Part shown: piece by piece, positions 33,813 to 42,320 of the stretch
Numbering within the stretch: the stretch's first letter is position 1
Layout of the letters: every line of letters starts with the position of its first letter
Assembly: GCA_016194935.1 (NCBI GenBank)
Contig: JACQAO010000023.1
Coordinates: 1-42,320, forward strand
Direction of reading: 5' to 3'
Length of the DNA stretch: 42,320 nucleotides
DNA from: Betaproteobacteria bacterium
Lineage (GTDB): Bacteria; Pseudomonadota; Gammaproteobacteria; Burkholderiales; Rhodocyclaceae
Notes under the pieces: generated by a model
The model's input: the letters and a program-made list of their open reading frames with translations, nothing else
What the model was told of the DNA's origin: nothing
Databases searched by the model: none
Program-made: the position numbers and the translations under genes

Positions 33813-33922
33813 ACCGGCTGCTTTTTTCGTCAACCGCTGTTGCCTGATGACGTCAAAACTAGGCGTATCATAGCCAATTTTTGCGAGGCGGCGCCTCGCA
33901 GTTGAGAACTTCACGGAGAAAG

Positions 33923-35050
33923 ATGATGCTCACAATCCCCCGCCGCAAGCTCGCCCTTGGGTTGTTGTCTCTGGCGCTGACTGCCTGCGGCGATGGCGCC
34001 GACAAGCAAGCTGGCGCTATGGGCGGCGGCCCGCCGCCGCCCGAAGTCGATGTGGTGACTGCCGCCGCCGGCAGCGTTACGCTGACCCAGGATTTGCCGG
34101 GGCGCTTGCAGGCGGTACGCACGGCACAGGTCAGGGCGCGTGTCGAGGGCATCGTCGAAAAGCGCCTGTTCGAAGAGGGCAGTGATGTGAAAGCGGGTAC
34201 CCCGTTATTCCAGATCGACGACCGCAACTACCGGGCGAGCGCGTCGGCAGCGCAGGCGGATGCGGACATTGCCCGGCTGACGGTCGAGCGCTATCGGACC
34301 CTGCTGGCGGTCAAGGCCGTCAGCCAGCAGGAATTCGATCTTGCACTGGCCAAGCAGAAGCAGGCGGAAGCCGCGTTGAGCCGCGCGCAAATCGACCTGG
34401 AAAACACCCGGGTGCCGGCGCCGATTTCAGGACACATTGGCCGCGCCCTGGTGACCGAGGGCGCGCTGGTCGGCAAGAGCGAGCCGACGCAGATGGCGAC
34501 GATAGAACAGATCGACCCGATTTACGCCAACTTTACCCAGTCCAATACCGATCTGTTGCGCCTGCGGCAGGGAATGAAAGCCGGCAAACTCAAGCGCGCC
34601 GAACAAGGCCGGGTCGAGCTGGTGCAGGAGGATGGCAGCCTCTATCCGCTGCCCGGTAAATTGTTATTCACCGACCTGGCCGTCGATCCGAGTACCGGTT
34701 CGGTGTCGTTGCGCGCAGAGTTTCCCAACCCGAAACACGAATTACTGCCCGGCCAGTTTGTTGGCATCCGCTACCCCCAGGCGCAGGCCAGTAATGTCAT
34801 CAAACTTCCCCAGCGCGCAATACAGGCAGGGCCGCAGGGCCAGTATGTGCTTACTGTAGATGCCCAGGACAAGGTCGTTCCACTGCCTGTCAAAACTGCC
34901 GGCATGGACGGGGGAGACTGGATGATTGCGGAAGGACTCAAGGGCGACGAGAAGGTCATCGTCAACGGCTTGCAAAAGGTGCGGCCAGGTTCGGTGGTCA
35001 AGCCCAAGCCCTGGGTACCTGCGTCTGCCCAGCCCGAAAAAAACCAATAA
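33923..35050 (+). CDS. RND efflux periplasmic adaptor lipoprotein (AcrA/MexA family)
   Basis: 375 residues from ATG 33923, or from the adjacent ATG 33926; GGAGAA precedes them. The signal peptide ends in the lipobox LTAC (Cys22). A barrel-sandwich hybrid domain has VRARVEGIVEKRLFEEGSDV and VPAPISGHIGRALVTEGALV, with a coiled-coil hairpin between (about 100-160). The beta-barrel domain has LFTDLAVDPSTGSVSLRAEF. It bridges the inner-membrane pump and the outer-membrane channel encoded next. The pump gene follows after 9 bases. No dedicated TetR repressor gene is adjacent. Confidence 0.93.
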   Translation: MMLTIPRRKLALGLLSLALTACGDGADKQAGAMGGGPPPPEVDVVTAAAGSVTLTQDLPGRLQAVRTAQVRARVEGIVEKRLFEEGSDVKAGTPLFQIDDRNYRASASAAQADADIARLTVERYRTLLAVKAVSQQEFDLALAKQKQAEAALSRAQIDLENTRVPAPISGHIGRALVTEGALVGKSEPTQMATIEQIDPIYANFTQSNTDLLRLRQGMKAGKLKRAEQGRVELVQEDGSLYPLPGKLLFTDLAVDPSTGSVSLRAEFPNPKHELLPGQFVGIRYPQAQASNVIKLPQRAIQAGPQGQYVLTVDAQDKVVPLPVKTAGMDGGDWMIAEGLKGDEKVIVNGLQKVRPGSVVKPKPWVPASAQPEKNQ

Positions 35051-35059
35051 GGCCGCGCC

Positions 35060-38000
35060 ATGCTCGCTAAATTTTTCATAGACCGGCCGATTTTTGCCTG
35101 GGTGATTGCGCTGGTGATCCTGCTCGCCGGCGGCCTGGCGGTGCGCAAGTTGCCGGTATCTTCCTACCCGGCGGTGGCGCCGCCGGCCCTGGCCATCAAT
35201 GCCAGCTATCCGGGGGCGTCGGCCCAGGTGGTCGAGGAAACCGTCACTGCCCTGATCGAGCAGGAGATGAACGGGATCGAGCACTTGCAGTACATGGATT
35301 CGTCGAGCGAGCAGGATCGCGCCACCATCACCCTGACTTTCGAGGCCGGCACCGACCTGGATGTAGCCTCGGTCGACACGCAGAACCGCATCAAACGTGT
35401 TGAGGCGCGCCTGCCGGAGGATGTGCGGCGGCTCGGCGTCGGCGTCACCAAGGCGGCGCGCAACTACCTGATGTTCATTGCGCTGTATTCGCCGGACAAG
35501 AGTTTCGACTACGTGGCGCTGGGCAACTATATGGCGTCCAACGTGCTGGAGAATATCCGCCGGGTACCCGGCGTCGGCGAGGCCATCCTGTTTGGCACCG
35601 AGTATTCGATGCGCCTGTGGCTCAAGCCCGACCGGCTGCAATCCTACGGCCTCACGCCGGGCGACGTCACCAAGGCGGTACGCGCTCAGAATGCCCAGAT
35701 CGCTACCGGCGAACTCGGCCAACTGCCGGCGGCAGCCGGCCAGCAACTCGACGCCGTGATCGTCACCCGGGGCCGCTTGTCCACCCCGGAGGAATTCGGC
35801 AATGTCATTGTTCGCGCCAATGCAGACGGTTCCACGGTGCGCGTCAAGGATGTCGCGCGGGTCGAGCTGGGCGCGCAGGATTATTCGATCTCCGCACGTC
35901 TCGATGGCCAGCCCGCCGCCGCCATCGCCGTGCGCCTGGCGCCTGGCGCCAACGCGCTCGACACCGCCAAGGCGGTCAAGGACAAGTTCGCCGAGCTGGC
36001 AAAGAGTTTTCCCAAGGGCGTGGCGTGGCTGGTGCCATACGACACTTCGCGCTTCGTCGACATCTCGATCAGGGAGGTGGTGATCACGCTGGCGGAGGCG
36101 ATGTTGCTGGTGTTCCTGGTGATGTATCTGTTCCTGGAAAACCTGCGCGCCACCTTCATCCCCGCCATCGTCGTGCCGGTGGCGCTGACCGGCGCGATGG
36201 TCGGGCTGTATCTGCTGGGTTATTCAATCAATGTGCTGACCCTGTTTGCCATGGTGCTGGCCATCGGCATCGTGGTGGATGACGCCATCGTGGTGGTGGA
36301 AAACGTCGAACGCATCATGAGTGAAGAAGGCCTGTCGCCGCGCGATGCGACCAGAAAGGCGATGGACCAGATTTTCGGCGCGATCATTGCGATTACCCTG
36401 GTGCTGTCCGCCGTGTTCGTGCCGATGGCGTTCTTCGGCGGCTCGGTCGGCGCCATCTACCGCCAGTTCGCCGTGACCCTGGTGTTGACCATGATGTTCT
36501 CGGCGCTGATGGCCCTGACGTTGACGCCGGCGTTGTGCGCAACTTTGCTGAAGCACGTTCCCGCCGGGGAGGTGCTGCCGAGCAAAGGGTTGTTCGGCGC
36601 TTTCAATCGCTTCTTCGCCCGCACCACGCACCGCTACCAGTCGGGTGTGGCGAAGGCGCTCAAGAAAACCGGGTTTTATCTGGCGCTGTACGCCGTCATC
36701 CTGGTTGCGGCAGGCTGGTTGTTGACCAAACTGCCCAGCAGTTTCCTGCCCGAAGAAGACCAGGGCTACCTGATCAGCCTGATTCAGTTGCCGCCCGGCG
36801 CAACCCAGCAACGCACGCTGGAAGTGCTTTCCCAGGCGGAGCAGTTTTACACCAAGCAGGCGGAGGTGGCGCACGTCATCGGCGTCGCCGGTTTTTCCTT
36901 CTTCGGGCGCGGCCAGAATGCCGCCATCGTCTTTGTGCGCCTGAAAGAGTGGAATGAGCGTCCCGGCCCCGAGCACAGCGTCATGAACCTGGTGCGGCGC
37001 GCCAACATGGCGCTGTTCGGCATCAAGCAGGCGATGATTTTTGCCATCAATGCGCCGCCGATTCCGGAGTTGGCGGCAGTCGGCGGGTTCGACTTCCGCC
37101 TGGAAGATCGCAGCGGCCAGGGACGCGACAAGCTGCTGGAAGCGCGCAACATGATGCTGGGCATGGCCGGCAAGAATCCTGTGCTGGCGGGAGTGCGACC
37201 GGAAGGCCAGGAGGCCGGGCCGCAACTGCTGCTGGACATAGACCGTCCCAAGGCGCGTGCGCTGGGGATCGATCTCGCCGATCTCAACGAGACTTTGCAG
37301 TCGACGCTGGGGGTGGCCTACATCAACGATTTCGTCCGCAATGGCCGGATTCTCCGGGTGCAGATGCAGGCCGAGCCGAGTGTACGCACGCGGCCCGAAG
37401 AGATTTTGCGGCTGCCGGTGAGAAATGCCCGCAGCGAAATGATCCCGCTGTCTGAAATCGCCACGCCGCACTGGATCGTCGGCTCGCCCAAGCTGGATCG
37501 CTACAATGGCTTGCCATCAATGAAAATATCTGGCGGCCCGGCGCCTGGACACAGTACAGGCGAAGCGCTGCAGGCAATGGAAAACATGGCGGCGCAATTG
37601 CCGCCGGGCTTCGGCTTCGAGTGGTCAGGCACTTCTTTTGAGGAAGTGCTTTCCGGTAGTCAGGCAGGATATCTGTTTGCCCTCTCGCTCATCGTGGTGT
37701 TTCTCTGCCTGGCGGCGCTCTACGAAAGCTGGGCTATCCCGTTCGCGGTATTGCTGGTGGTGCCGCTGGGTATCTTCGGCGCCCTGGTCGCCGTGCATTT
37801 GCGCGGCTTGCCCAATGACGTGTATTTCAAGGTCGGCCTGATCGCCATCATCGGCCTGTCGTCGAAGAACGCCATTCTCATCATCGAGTTTGCCCGCCAC
37901 TTGCAGGAGCGCGGCATGCCGCTGATCGACGCCACCCTGGAGGCCTGCCGGCTGCGCTTCCGGCCGATCCTGATGACTTCCATCGCCTTCATTTTCGGCG

Positions 38001-38182
38001 TCCTGCCGCTTGCCATCAGCACCGGTGCCGGCGCCAACAGCCGCCACGCCATCGGCACCGGCGTGATGGGCGGCATGATCGCCGCGACTTTATTGGCGGT
38101 GTTCCTGGTGCCGGTGTTTTTCGTGGTGGTGAGGCGCATCTTCCCAGGCCATGCCCGGTGCCAGGAGGATTCACATGAGTAA
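35060..38182 (+). CDS. RND multidrug efflux pump, HAE1 family (AcrB/MexB-like)
   Basis: 1040 residues, full length with 12 membrane helices in two repeats. It begins AKFFIDRPIFAWVIALVILL. The proton-relay Asp407/Asp408 lie in VVDDAIVVVENVERIM, and Lys936 (equivalent to AcrB Lys940) in LSSKNAILIIEFAR; numbering almost equals E. coli AcrB. Large porter and docking loops follow helices 1 and 7. These features place it with drug-exporting HAE1 rather than metal-exporting HME pumps. It overlaps the outer-membrane channel gene by 8 bases. Confidence 0.95.
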   Translation: MLAKFFIDRPIFAWVIALVILLAGGLAVRKLPVSSYPAVAPPALAINASYPGASAQVVEETVTALIEQEMNGIEHLQYMDSSSEQDRATITLTFEAGTDLDVASVDTQNRIKRVEARLPEDVRRLGVGVTKAARNYLMFIALYSPDKSFDYVALGNYMASNVLENIRRVPGVGEAILFGTEYSMRLWLKPDRLQSYGLTPGDVTKAVRAQNAQIATGELGQLPAAAGQQLDAVIVTRGRLSTPEEFGNVIVRANADGSTVRVKDVARVELGAQDYSISARLDGQPAAAIAVRLAPGANALDTAKAVKDKFAELAKSFPKGVAWLVPYDTSRFVDISIREVVITLAEAMLLVFLVMYLFLENLRATFIPAIVVPVALTGAMVGLYLLGYSINVLTLFAMVLAIGIVVDDAIVVVENVERIMSEEGLSPRDATRKAMDQIFGAIIAITLVLSAVFVPMAFFGGSVGAIYRQFAVTLVLTMMFSALMALTLTPALCATLLKHVPAGEVLPSKGLFGAFNRFFARTTHRYQSGVAKALKKTGFYLALYAVILVAAGWLLTKLPSSFLPEEDQGYLISLIQLPPGATQQRTLEVLSQAEQFYTKQAEVAHVIGVAGFSFFGRGQNAAIVFVRLKEWNERPGPEHSVMNLVRRANMALFGIKQAMIFAINAPPIPELAAVGGFDFRLEDRSGQGRDKLLEARNMMLGMAGKNPVLAGVRPEGQEAGPQLLLDIDRPKARALGIDLADLNETLQSTLGVAYINDFVRNGRILRVQMQAEPSVRTRPEEILRLPVRNARSEMIPLSEIATPHWIVGSPKLDRYNGLPSMKISGGPAPGHSTGEALQAMENMAAQLPPGFGFEWSGTSFEEVLSGSQAGYLFALSLIVVFLCLAALYESWAIPFAVLLVVPLGIFGALVAVHLRGLPNDVYFKVGLIAIIGLSSKNAILIIEFARHLQERGMPLIDATLEACRLRFRPILMTSIAFIFGVLPLAISTGAGANSRHAIGTGVMGGMIAATLLAVFLVPVFFVVVRRIFPGHARCQEDSHE

Positions 38183-39608
38183 GCGATTGCTCACCCTGAT
38201 GTCCATGATCGCCGCGTTATCCGGCTGCGCCATGGGCCCGGACTATGTGCGACCGGCAGCGCCGGTACCGGCGGATTGGGGGGCGGCGACGCGCGGAGAA
38301 TCCGCATCCGCCGCACCGGGCGCCACATCTAGCGTCACGCCAGGCACTGCGGCAGTGCCGCAGGATTGGCGCAAATTTTTTCCCGACCCGCGCTTGCAGG
38401 CCTTGATAGGTCTGGCGCTGGAGCATAACCGCGACCTGCGCATTGCCACCGCGCGCATCGCCGAGGCGCGCGCGCTTTACGGCATCCAGGGCGCTGAGCG
38501 CTGGCCGAATGTCGACTTGTCCGCCGGACGCAGCGCCAGTCTGACGCCGACCGACCTGAGTCCCACCGGGCGTCAGTTGAATACGCAGCGCTACGATGTC
38601 AACGCCAGCGTCGTTTCCTACGAACTGGATTTTTGGGGTCGCGTGCGCCGCCTGAACGAAGCCGCGCTGGCCAGCTATTTATCCAGCGAAGCGGCACAGC
38701 GCGCCTTTCGCCTGTCGCTGATTGCAGATGTGGCGAATGCTTATTTCAGTCAACTCGAGCTGGATCAGCGCGTGCACCTGGCGCAGGCAGTGGTCGACAA
38801 CCGCAGCGCAGCGCGCAAGCTGATGCAGCAGCGGCGTAGCGTCGGGATTGCCAGCGACCTGGATTTTTTGCAAGCGGATAGCGCGTTCGAGACGGCGCGC
38901 GCCGATCTCGCCAGCCTGGAACGCAGCCGCGCTGCGGCTGCCAACCAGTTGCAACTGCTGGTGGGCAAGCAGTCGGCAGAGCTGATAAGCGGGCTGCCGC
39001 CGGGCCGCAGCCTGGACCAGCAAGGGTTGACATTCCATCCGCCATCCGGGCTGAGTTCGGAAATACTGCTGCGCCGCCCCGATGTTTTGTCCGCCGAGCA
39101 AAAACTGGTTGCCGCCAACGCCAATATCGGCGCCGCCCGCGCCGCCTTCCTGCCGCGTATTACGCTGACCGGCGCGCTGGGAACAGCCAGCCGCAGTCTC
39201 ACCGGATTGTTCGAGAGCGGCAGCGGCGCCTGGAGTTTCCAGCCGGTGCTGCGCCTGCCCTTGTTCGATGCTGGACGCACTCAGGCGAATGTCGATCTGA
39301 CCGAAGCGCGCCAGCATATCGCTGTCGCCGAATACGAGAAGACCATCCAGCAATCCTTCCGCGAAGTGGCCGACCTGCTCGCAGCCAATGCGCAGCTCAC
39401 CGAACAGCAGACTGCACAAGAGCGCTCGCAGCAGATTCAGACGGAACGCCTGCGTTTGACCGAAGCACGCTACCAGGCAGGCGTAGCTGCGTATCTGGAG
39501 GTACTCGATGTTCGGCGCGATCTCGATGTAGCGCAGCAGAATGTGCTGCAAACCCGCCGTCTGCTGCTATCCACGCTCGCCCAGTTGTATAAGGCGCTGG
39601 GCGGGTAG
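38175..39608 (+). CDS. Outer-membrane efflux lipoprotein (OprM/NodT family)
   Basis: 477 residues from ATG 38175, chosen for AGGAGG 6 bases upstream and because it yields a clean lipoprotein signal ending LSGC (Cys18), followed by MGPDYVRP, typical of the family. Two OEP repeats: first half with NRDLRIATARIAEARALYG and SYELDFWGRVRRLNEA, second with RRPDVLSAEQKLVAANANI and FDAGRTQANVDL. It forms the trimeric channel of the tripartite pump. Confidence 0.94.
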   Translation: MSKRLLTLMSMIAALSGCAMGPDYVRPAAPVPADWGAATRGESASAAPGATSSVTPGTAAVPQDWRKFFPDPRLQALIGLALEHNRDLRIATARIAEARALYGIQGAERWPNVDLSAGRSASLTPTDLSPTGRQLNTQRYDVNASVVSYELDFWGRVRRLNEAALASYLSSEAAQRAFRLSLIADVANAYFSQLELDQRVHLAQAVVDNRSAARKLMQQRRSVGIASDLDFLQADSAFETARADLASLERSRAAAANQLQLLVGKQSAELISGLPPGRSLDQQGLTFHPPSGLSSEILLRRPDVLSAEQKLVAANANIGAARAAFLPRITLTGALGTASRSLTGLFESGSGAWSFQPVLRLPLFDAGRTQANVDLTEARQHIAVAEYEKTIQQSFREVADLLAANAQLTEQQTAQERSQQIQTERLRLTEARYQAGVAAYLEVLDVRRDLDVAQQNVLQTRRLLLSTLAQLYKALGG

Positions 39609-39708
39609 TGGGTCGTGGATCCGTGGATCCGTGGATTCAGTGCAGCGATTGCCGCCTCAGTCTTGAGTTTCGCCGTGTAGTTCCTGCTGTCCGATTTCCC
39701 GGAGCCGG

Positions 39709-40002
39709 TTAATGTGCAAACGAGTGTACGCTGGCGAGACGTCCGCCGATGTTTGTCTCCGCTGTTTTCAGATCATAAGAAGCTTGCAGATTGAGCCAGT
39801 ATTGCGGCGACTGGCCGAAGGCGCGACCGAACAGCAACGCCAGTTCTGCCGTTACCGGACGGGCGCTCTTGACGATATGCGAAACCCTCATGGGCGACAC
39901 TCCGATGGCTCGGGCGAACTCAGCTTGCGAGATGCCCATTTCTACCAGGATTTCGCCCAGGAATTCACCAGGATGAATTGCAGGTAACCCATTCTTGACC
40001 AT
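39709..40002 (-). CDS. higA: HigA-family antitoxin
   Basis: 97 residues. HPGEFLGEILVEMGISQAEF then ARAIGVSPMRVSHIVKSARP is the XRE-type HTH of HigA, and GRAFGQSPQYWLNLQASYDL is the family's C-terminal signature. GAGGAA lies before the ATG, and the gene begins 12 bases after the toxin-like gene. It would bind and neutralise that toxin and repress the operon. Confidence 0.92.
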   Translation of the reverse strand: MVKNGLPAIHPGEFLGEILVEMGISQAEFARAIGVSPMRVSHIVKSARPVTAELALLFGRAFGQSPQYWLNLQASYDLKTAETNIGGRLASVHSFAH

Positions 40003-40014
40003 GTTAATTTTTCC

Positions 40015-40299
40015 TCAGTGGTAGTCGACTATTTCAACGTCGTAAGCATCGCCATTCTCAAAGCGGAAACATACGCGCCACTGATCGTTAATGCGGATAG
40101 ACCACTGCCCTGCACGATCACGCGCCAGCGCTTCCAGTCTATTGGACGGCGGGAGCCGCAAATCCTCGATGCTCACTGCACCATTGATCTGTACTAATCG
40201 CATCGCTGCACGTTTGATAACCTCAGGCGGCAGTCGGCGCGATTTGCCTGTGGTAAAGAAGCGTTCCGTTTCGGTGGATGCAAATGTTTGAATCACCAT
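40015..40299 (-). CDS. higB: HigB-family toxin (RelE-fold mRNase)
   Basis: 94 residues from ATG 40299; an in-frame TTG at 40314 lies within the operator. RLPPEVIKRAAMRLVQIN, LRLPPSNRLEALARDRAGQW and the C-terminal SIRINDQWRVCFRFENGDAY match plasmid-type HigB (RelE superfamily). The arginines and the final Tyr/His region are placed as in ribosome-dependent mRNases. Toxin-first order is usual for higBA. Confidence 0.92.
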   Translation of the reverse strand: MVIQTFASTETERFFTTGKSRRLPPEVIKRAAMRLVQINGAVSIEDLRLPPSNRLEALARDRAGQWSIRINDQWRVCFRFENGDAYDVEIVDYH

Positions 40300-40307
40300 C
40301 GAAATAG

Positions 40308-40322
40308 TAAACAAATTGTTTA
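40308..40322. promoter_or_regulatory. Operator palindrome of higBA
   Basis: TAAACAA-A-TTGTTTA, a perfect 7+1+7 palindrome centred 16 bases before the higB start. It is a suitable size for a HigA dimer. Confidence 0.6.
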
Positions 40323-40417
40323 TTTATGTCAAGCAACCCAACAGCAACCCAATCTGCCCGGTAAAGCCCAGCCAAGCCCTTGTAGCCGCCCATCGCAGCG
40401 AACCGCCTATCCCTCCC

Positions 40418-41380
40418 TTACTTGCCGCGTTTTTTCCCGCGCGCCAGGGCGGGAAATCCCGTGATGCCCTGCAAATATTTTTCGCCCAGCAACTTGCTTT
40501 CTTCGCGCAGGAAATCGAGAAAAGCCAGCGCCACCACTGTCGGCTGCTTCTCTTTGGGGTAGGCCACGTACCAGTGACGGCGTATCGGGAAGCCTTCGAC
40601 ATCGAGAAAAGCCAGCTCATCACTGCTGCGCTCCAACGCGAGGGTATGCGCCGACAGCACGGCAATGCCCAGCCCGCCGACCACGGCCTGCTTGGTGGCT
40701 TCGTTGCTGCCGAGTTCCATCCTGACTTTGAGTTTCAGTCCGCGCTCGCCGAAAAAACGCTCGGTGGCGAGGCGGGTGCCGGAGCCCGGCTCGCGCATCA
40801 GAAACGGCTCCTGCGCCAGGCGCGCGAGCGGAATGTTTTTCTTTCCGGCTAAAGGGTGGCTGCGTGCGGCCAGCACCACCAGCGGATTTTCCAGGAAAGG
40901 TTCAAGCACCACCTCCAGGTGTTCCGGTGGTTGCCCAAGCACGTATAGATCGTCTTCGTTGTCAATCATGCTCTGTAACACCCGTTCTCGATTGTGCACC
41001 TTGAGAGACACGTCGATGCCGGGATAGCGCTTGCAGAACGGCCCGAGCAGGCGCGGCACGAAATACTTGGCGGTGGTGATGACCGCCAGGCTCAATTTGC
41101 CGGCCTTCACTCCCTGCATGTCCGACACCAGCATCTCGAAGCGCGACAGGCCCTCGAAAATACCCTGGCAGACCTTGAGCAGCTCGCGTCCGGCTTCGGT
41201 CAGGAACAAGCGTTTGCCGATCTGTTCCAACAGCGGCAAGCCGGCGATGGCGGACAGTTGTTTGATCTGGATGGATACCGTAGGCTGGGACAAGTGCAGC
41301 TCTTCGGCGGCGCGGGTGAAGCTGAGGTTACGCGCCACCGATTCGAAAACCTTGAGCTGGCGTAAAGTGGCATGCCTCAT
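40418..41380 (-). CDS. cbbR: LysR-type regulator of the Calvin cycle genes, CbbR
   Basis: 320 residues. N-terminal HTH: TLRQLKVFESVARNLSFTRA followed by AAEELHLSQPTVSIQIKQLS. The effector-binding domain has VITTAKYFVPRLLGPFCKRY, a phrase characteristic of CbbR, and LMREPGSGTRLATERFF. It is divergent from cbbL across a 155-base region holding two palindromes. CbbR activates cbb operons in response to metabolites such as RuBP or NADPH in other species; the ligand here is not readable. Confidence 0.93.
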   Translation of the reverse strand: MRHATLRQLKVFESVARNLSFTRAAEELHLSQPTVSIQIKQLSAIAGLPLLEQIGKRLFLTEAGRELLKVCQGIFEGLSRFEMLVSDMQGVKAGKLSLAVITTAKYFVPRLLGPFCKRYPGIDVSLKVHNRERVLQSMIDNEDDLYVLGQPPEHLEVVLEPFLENPLVVLAARSHPLAGKKNIPLARLAQEPFLMREPGSGTRLATERFFGERGLKLKVRMELGSNEATKQAVVGGLGIAVLSAHTLALERSSDELAFLDVEGFPIRRHWYVAYPKEKQPTVVALAFLDFLREESKLLGEKYLQGITGFPALARGKKRGK

Positions 41381-41403
41381 GGTCGTTTCTCGAAAATATT
41401 GAT

Positions 41404-41452
41404 ATAGATAATTATCTATGATTAGTCGTCATAAATACAATTATTATTTATG
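41404..41452. promoter_or_regulatory. CbbR binding region between cbbR and cbbL
   Basis: A perfect 16-bp palindrome ATAGATAATTATCTAT (41404-41419) is followed by CATAAATA-N7-TATTTATG (41430-41452), with centres about 30 bp apart. LysR regulators commonly use a recognition and an activation site of this kind. A possible cbbL -10, TATAGT at 41465-41470, lies just beyond the second site. Confidence 0.6.
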
Positions 41453-41469
41453 CACCAACGTGGCTATAG

Positions 41470-42320
<851 letters not shown>

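Larger units (their letters stand above)
32450..33839 (+). mobile_element. Cassette-like module carrying an ECF sigma factor and a membrane protein
   Basis: Bounded on the left by G/TTGGGC (cut 32449/32450) and on the right by an attC-like segment. R'' GCCCAAC is at 33803-33809, with a partial stem CGGCTG/CAACCG and then G/TT at 33839/33840. Joining the flanks restores ...GCATTG-TTGCCTG..., a plausible secondary G/TT target between atpC and the efflux operon. TGACGCCCAAC at its 3' side is identical to that of the cassette at 1454-1859. An alternative reading is a small element with 14-bp terminal inverted repeats; no target-site duplication is evident. Confidence 0.5.

Noticed and set aside
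33821..33827. T-run after the sigma-factor module as a terminator
   Set aside because: No GC-rich hairpin directly precedes it; the run fits better as the loop of the attC-like segment.
39615..39635. Short tandem repeat of GTGGATCC after the outer-membrane channel gene
   Set aside because: Only about two and a half units; too short to indicate a functional repeat array.

Overview
The window is a replication-origin region of a betaproteobacterial chromosome. The core genes are of betaproteobacterial type: dnaA-dnaN-gyrB run leftward, and rpmH-rnpA-yidD-yidC-mnmE-(TSUP)-mnmG-rsmG-parA-parB-atpIBEFHAGDC run rightward. A red-type (form IC) RuBisCO large-subunit gene with a divergent cbbR sits at the right edge, which suggests a chemolithoautotroph (for example Nitrosomonadales or Gallionellales). 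The genus is inferred, not proven.

Left edge (1-3731): the 3' end of a large FAD/Fe-S oxidoreductase gene, then about 3.4 kb of accessory DNA. The accessory DNA is bounded by two copies of the oxidoreductase 3' end (257-298 and 3692-3731), as expected for a mobile element that inserted into a gene's 3' end. Its cargo is a stub of a type I restriction methylase (hsdM), two leftward genes arranged like integron gene cassettes (a trypsin-fold protease-like protein and a small membrane protein, with a well-formed 57-bp attC between them), a MazEF-type toxin-antitoxin pair and a TumE/TumA (DUF6516/HTH) toxin-antitoxin pair with a clear operator.

Origin-left arm (3791-16130, all leftward): dnaA, dnaN, gyrB, an exported S9 prolyl-oligopeptidase-type peptidase, a minimal bifunctional PutA, and a membrane hybrid histidine kinase whose start codon overlaps the putA stop. 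The dnaA-dnaN spacer carries DnaA boxes and AT-rich DNA. The dnaA-rpmH spacer carries one perfect DnaA box and the rpmH promoter. Origin-right arm (16344-32443, all rightward): ribosome/RNase P/membrane insertion genes, tRNA-modification genes, two parS sites in front of mnmG, parAB, and the full ATP synthase operon behind a strong sigma-70 promoter.

Right accessory stretch (32444-40314): directly after atpC lies a 1.39-kb module (ECF sigma factor plus a 92-aa membrane protein). It is bounded by 14-bp perfect inverted repeats that share an 11-bp core with the cassette at the left edge. I read it as a lone integron-type cassette at a secondary site. After it come a complete RND efflux operon (adaptor, pump, outer-membrane channel) and a HigBA toxin-antitoxin pair. 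The window ends with cbbR, divergent from the truncated cbbL, with two palindromes between them.

The most unusual signals are the paired cassette-like modules with no integrase in the window, and the island duplicated around the oxidoreductase 3' end. I saw no rRNA, tRNA, CRISPR array or transposase gene.
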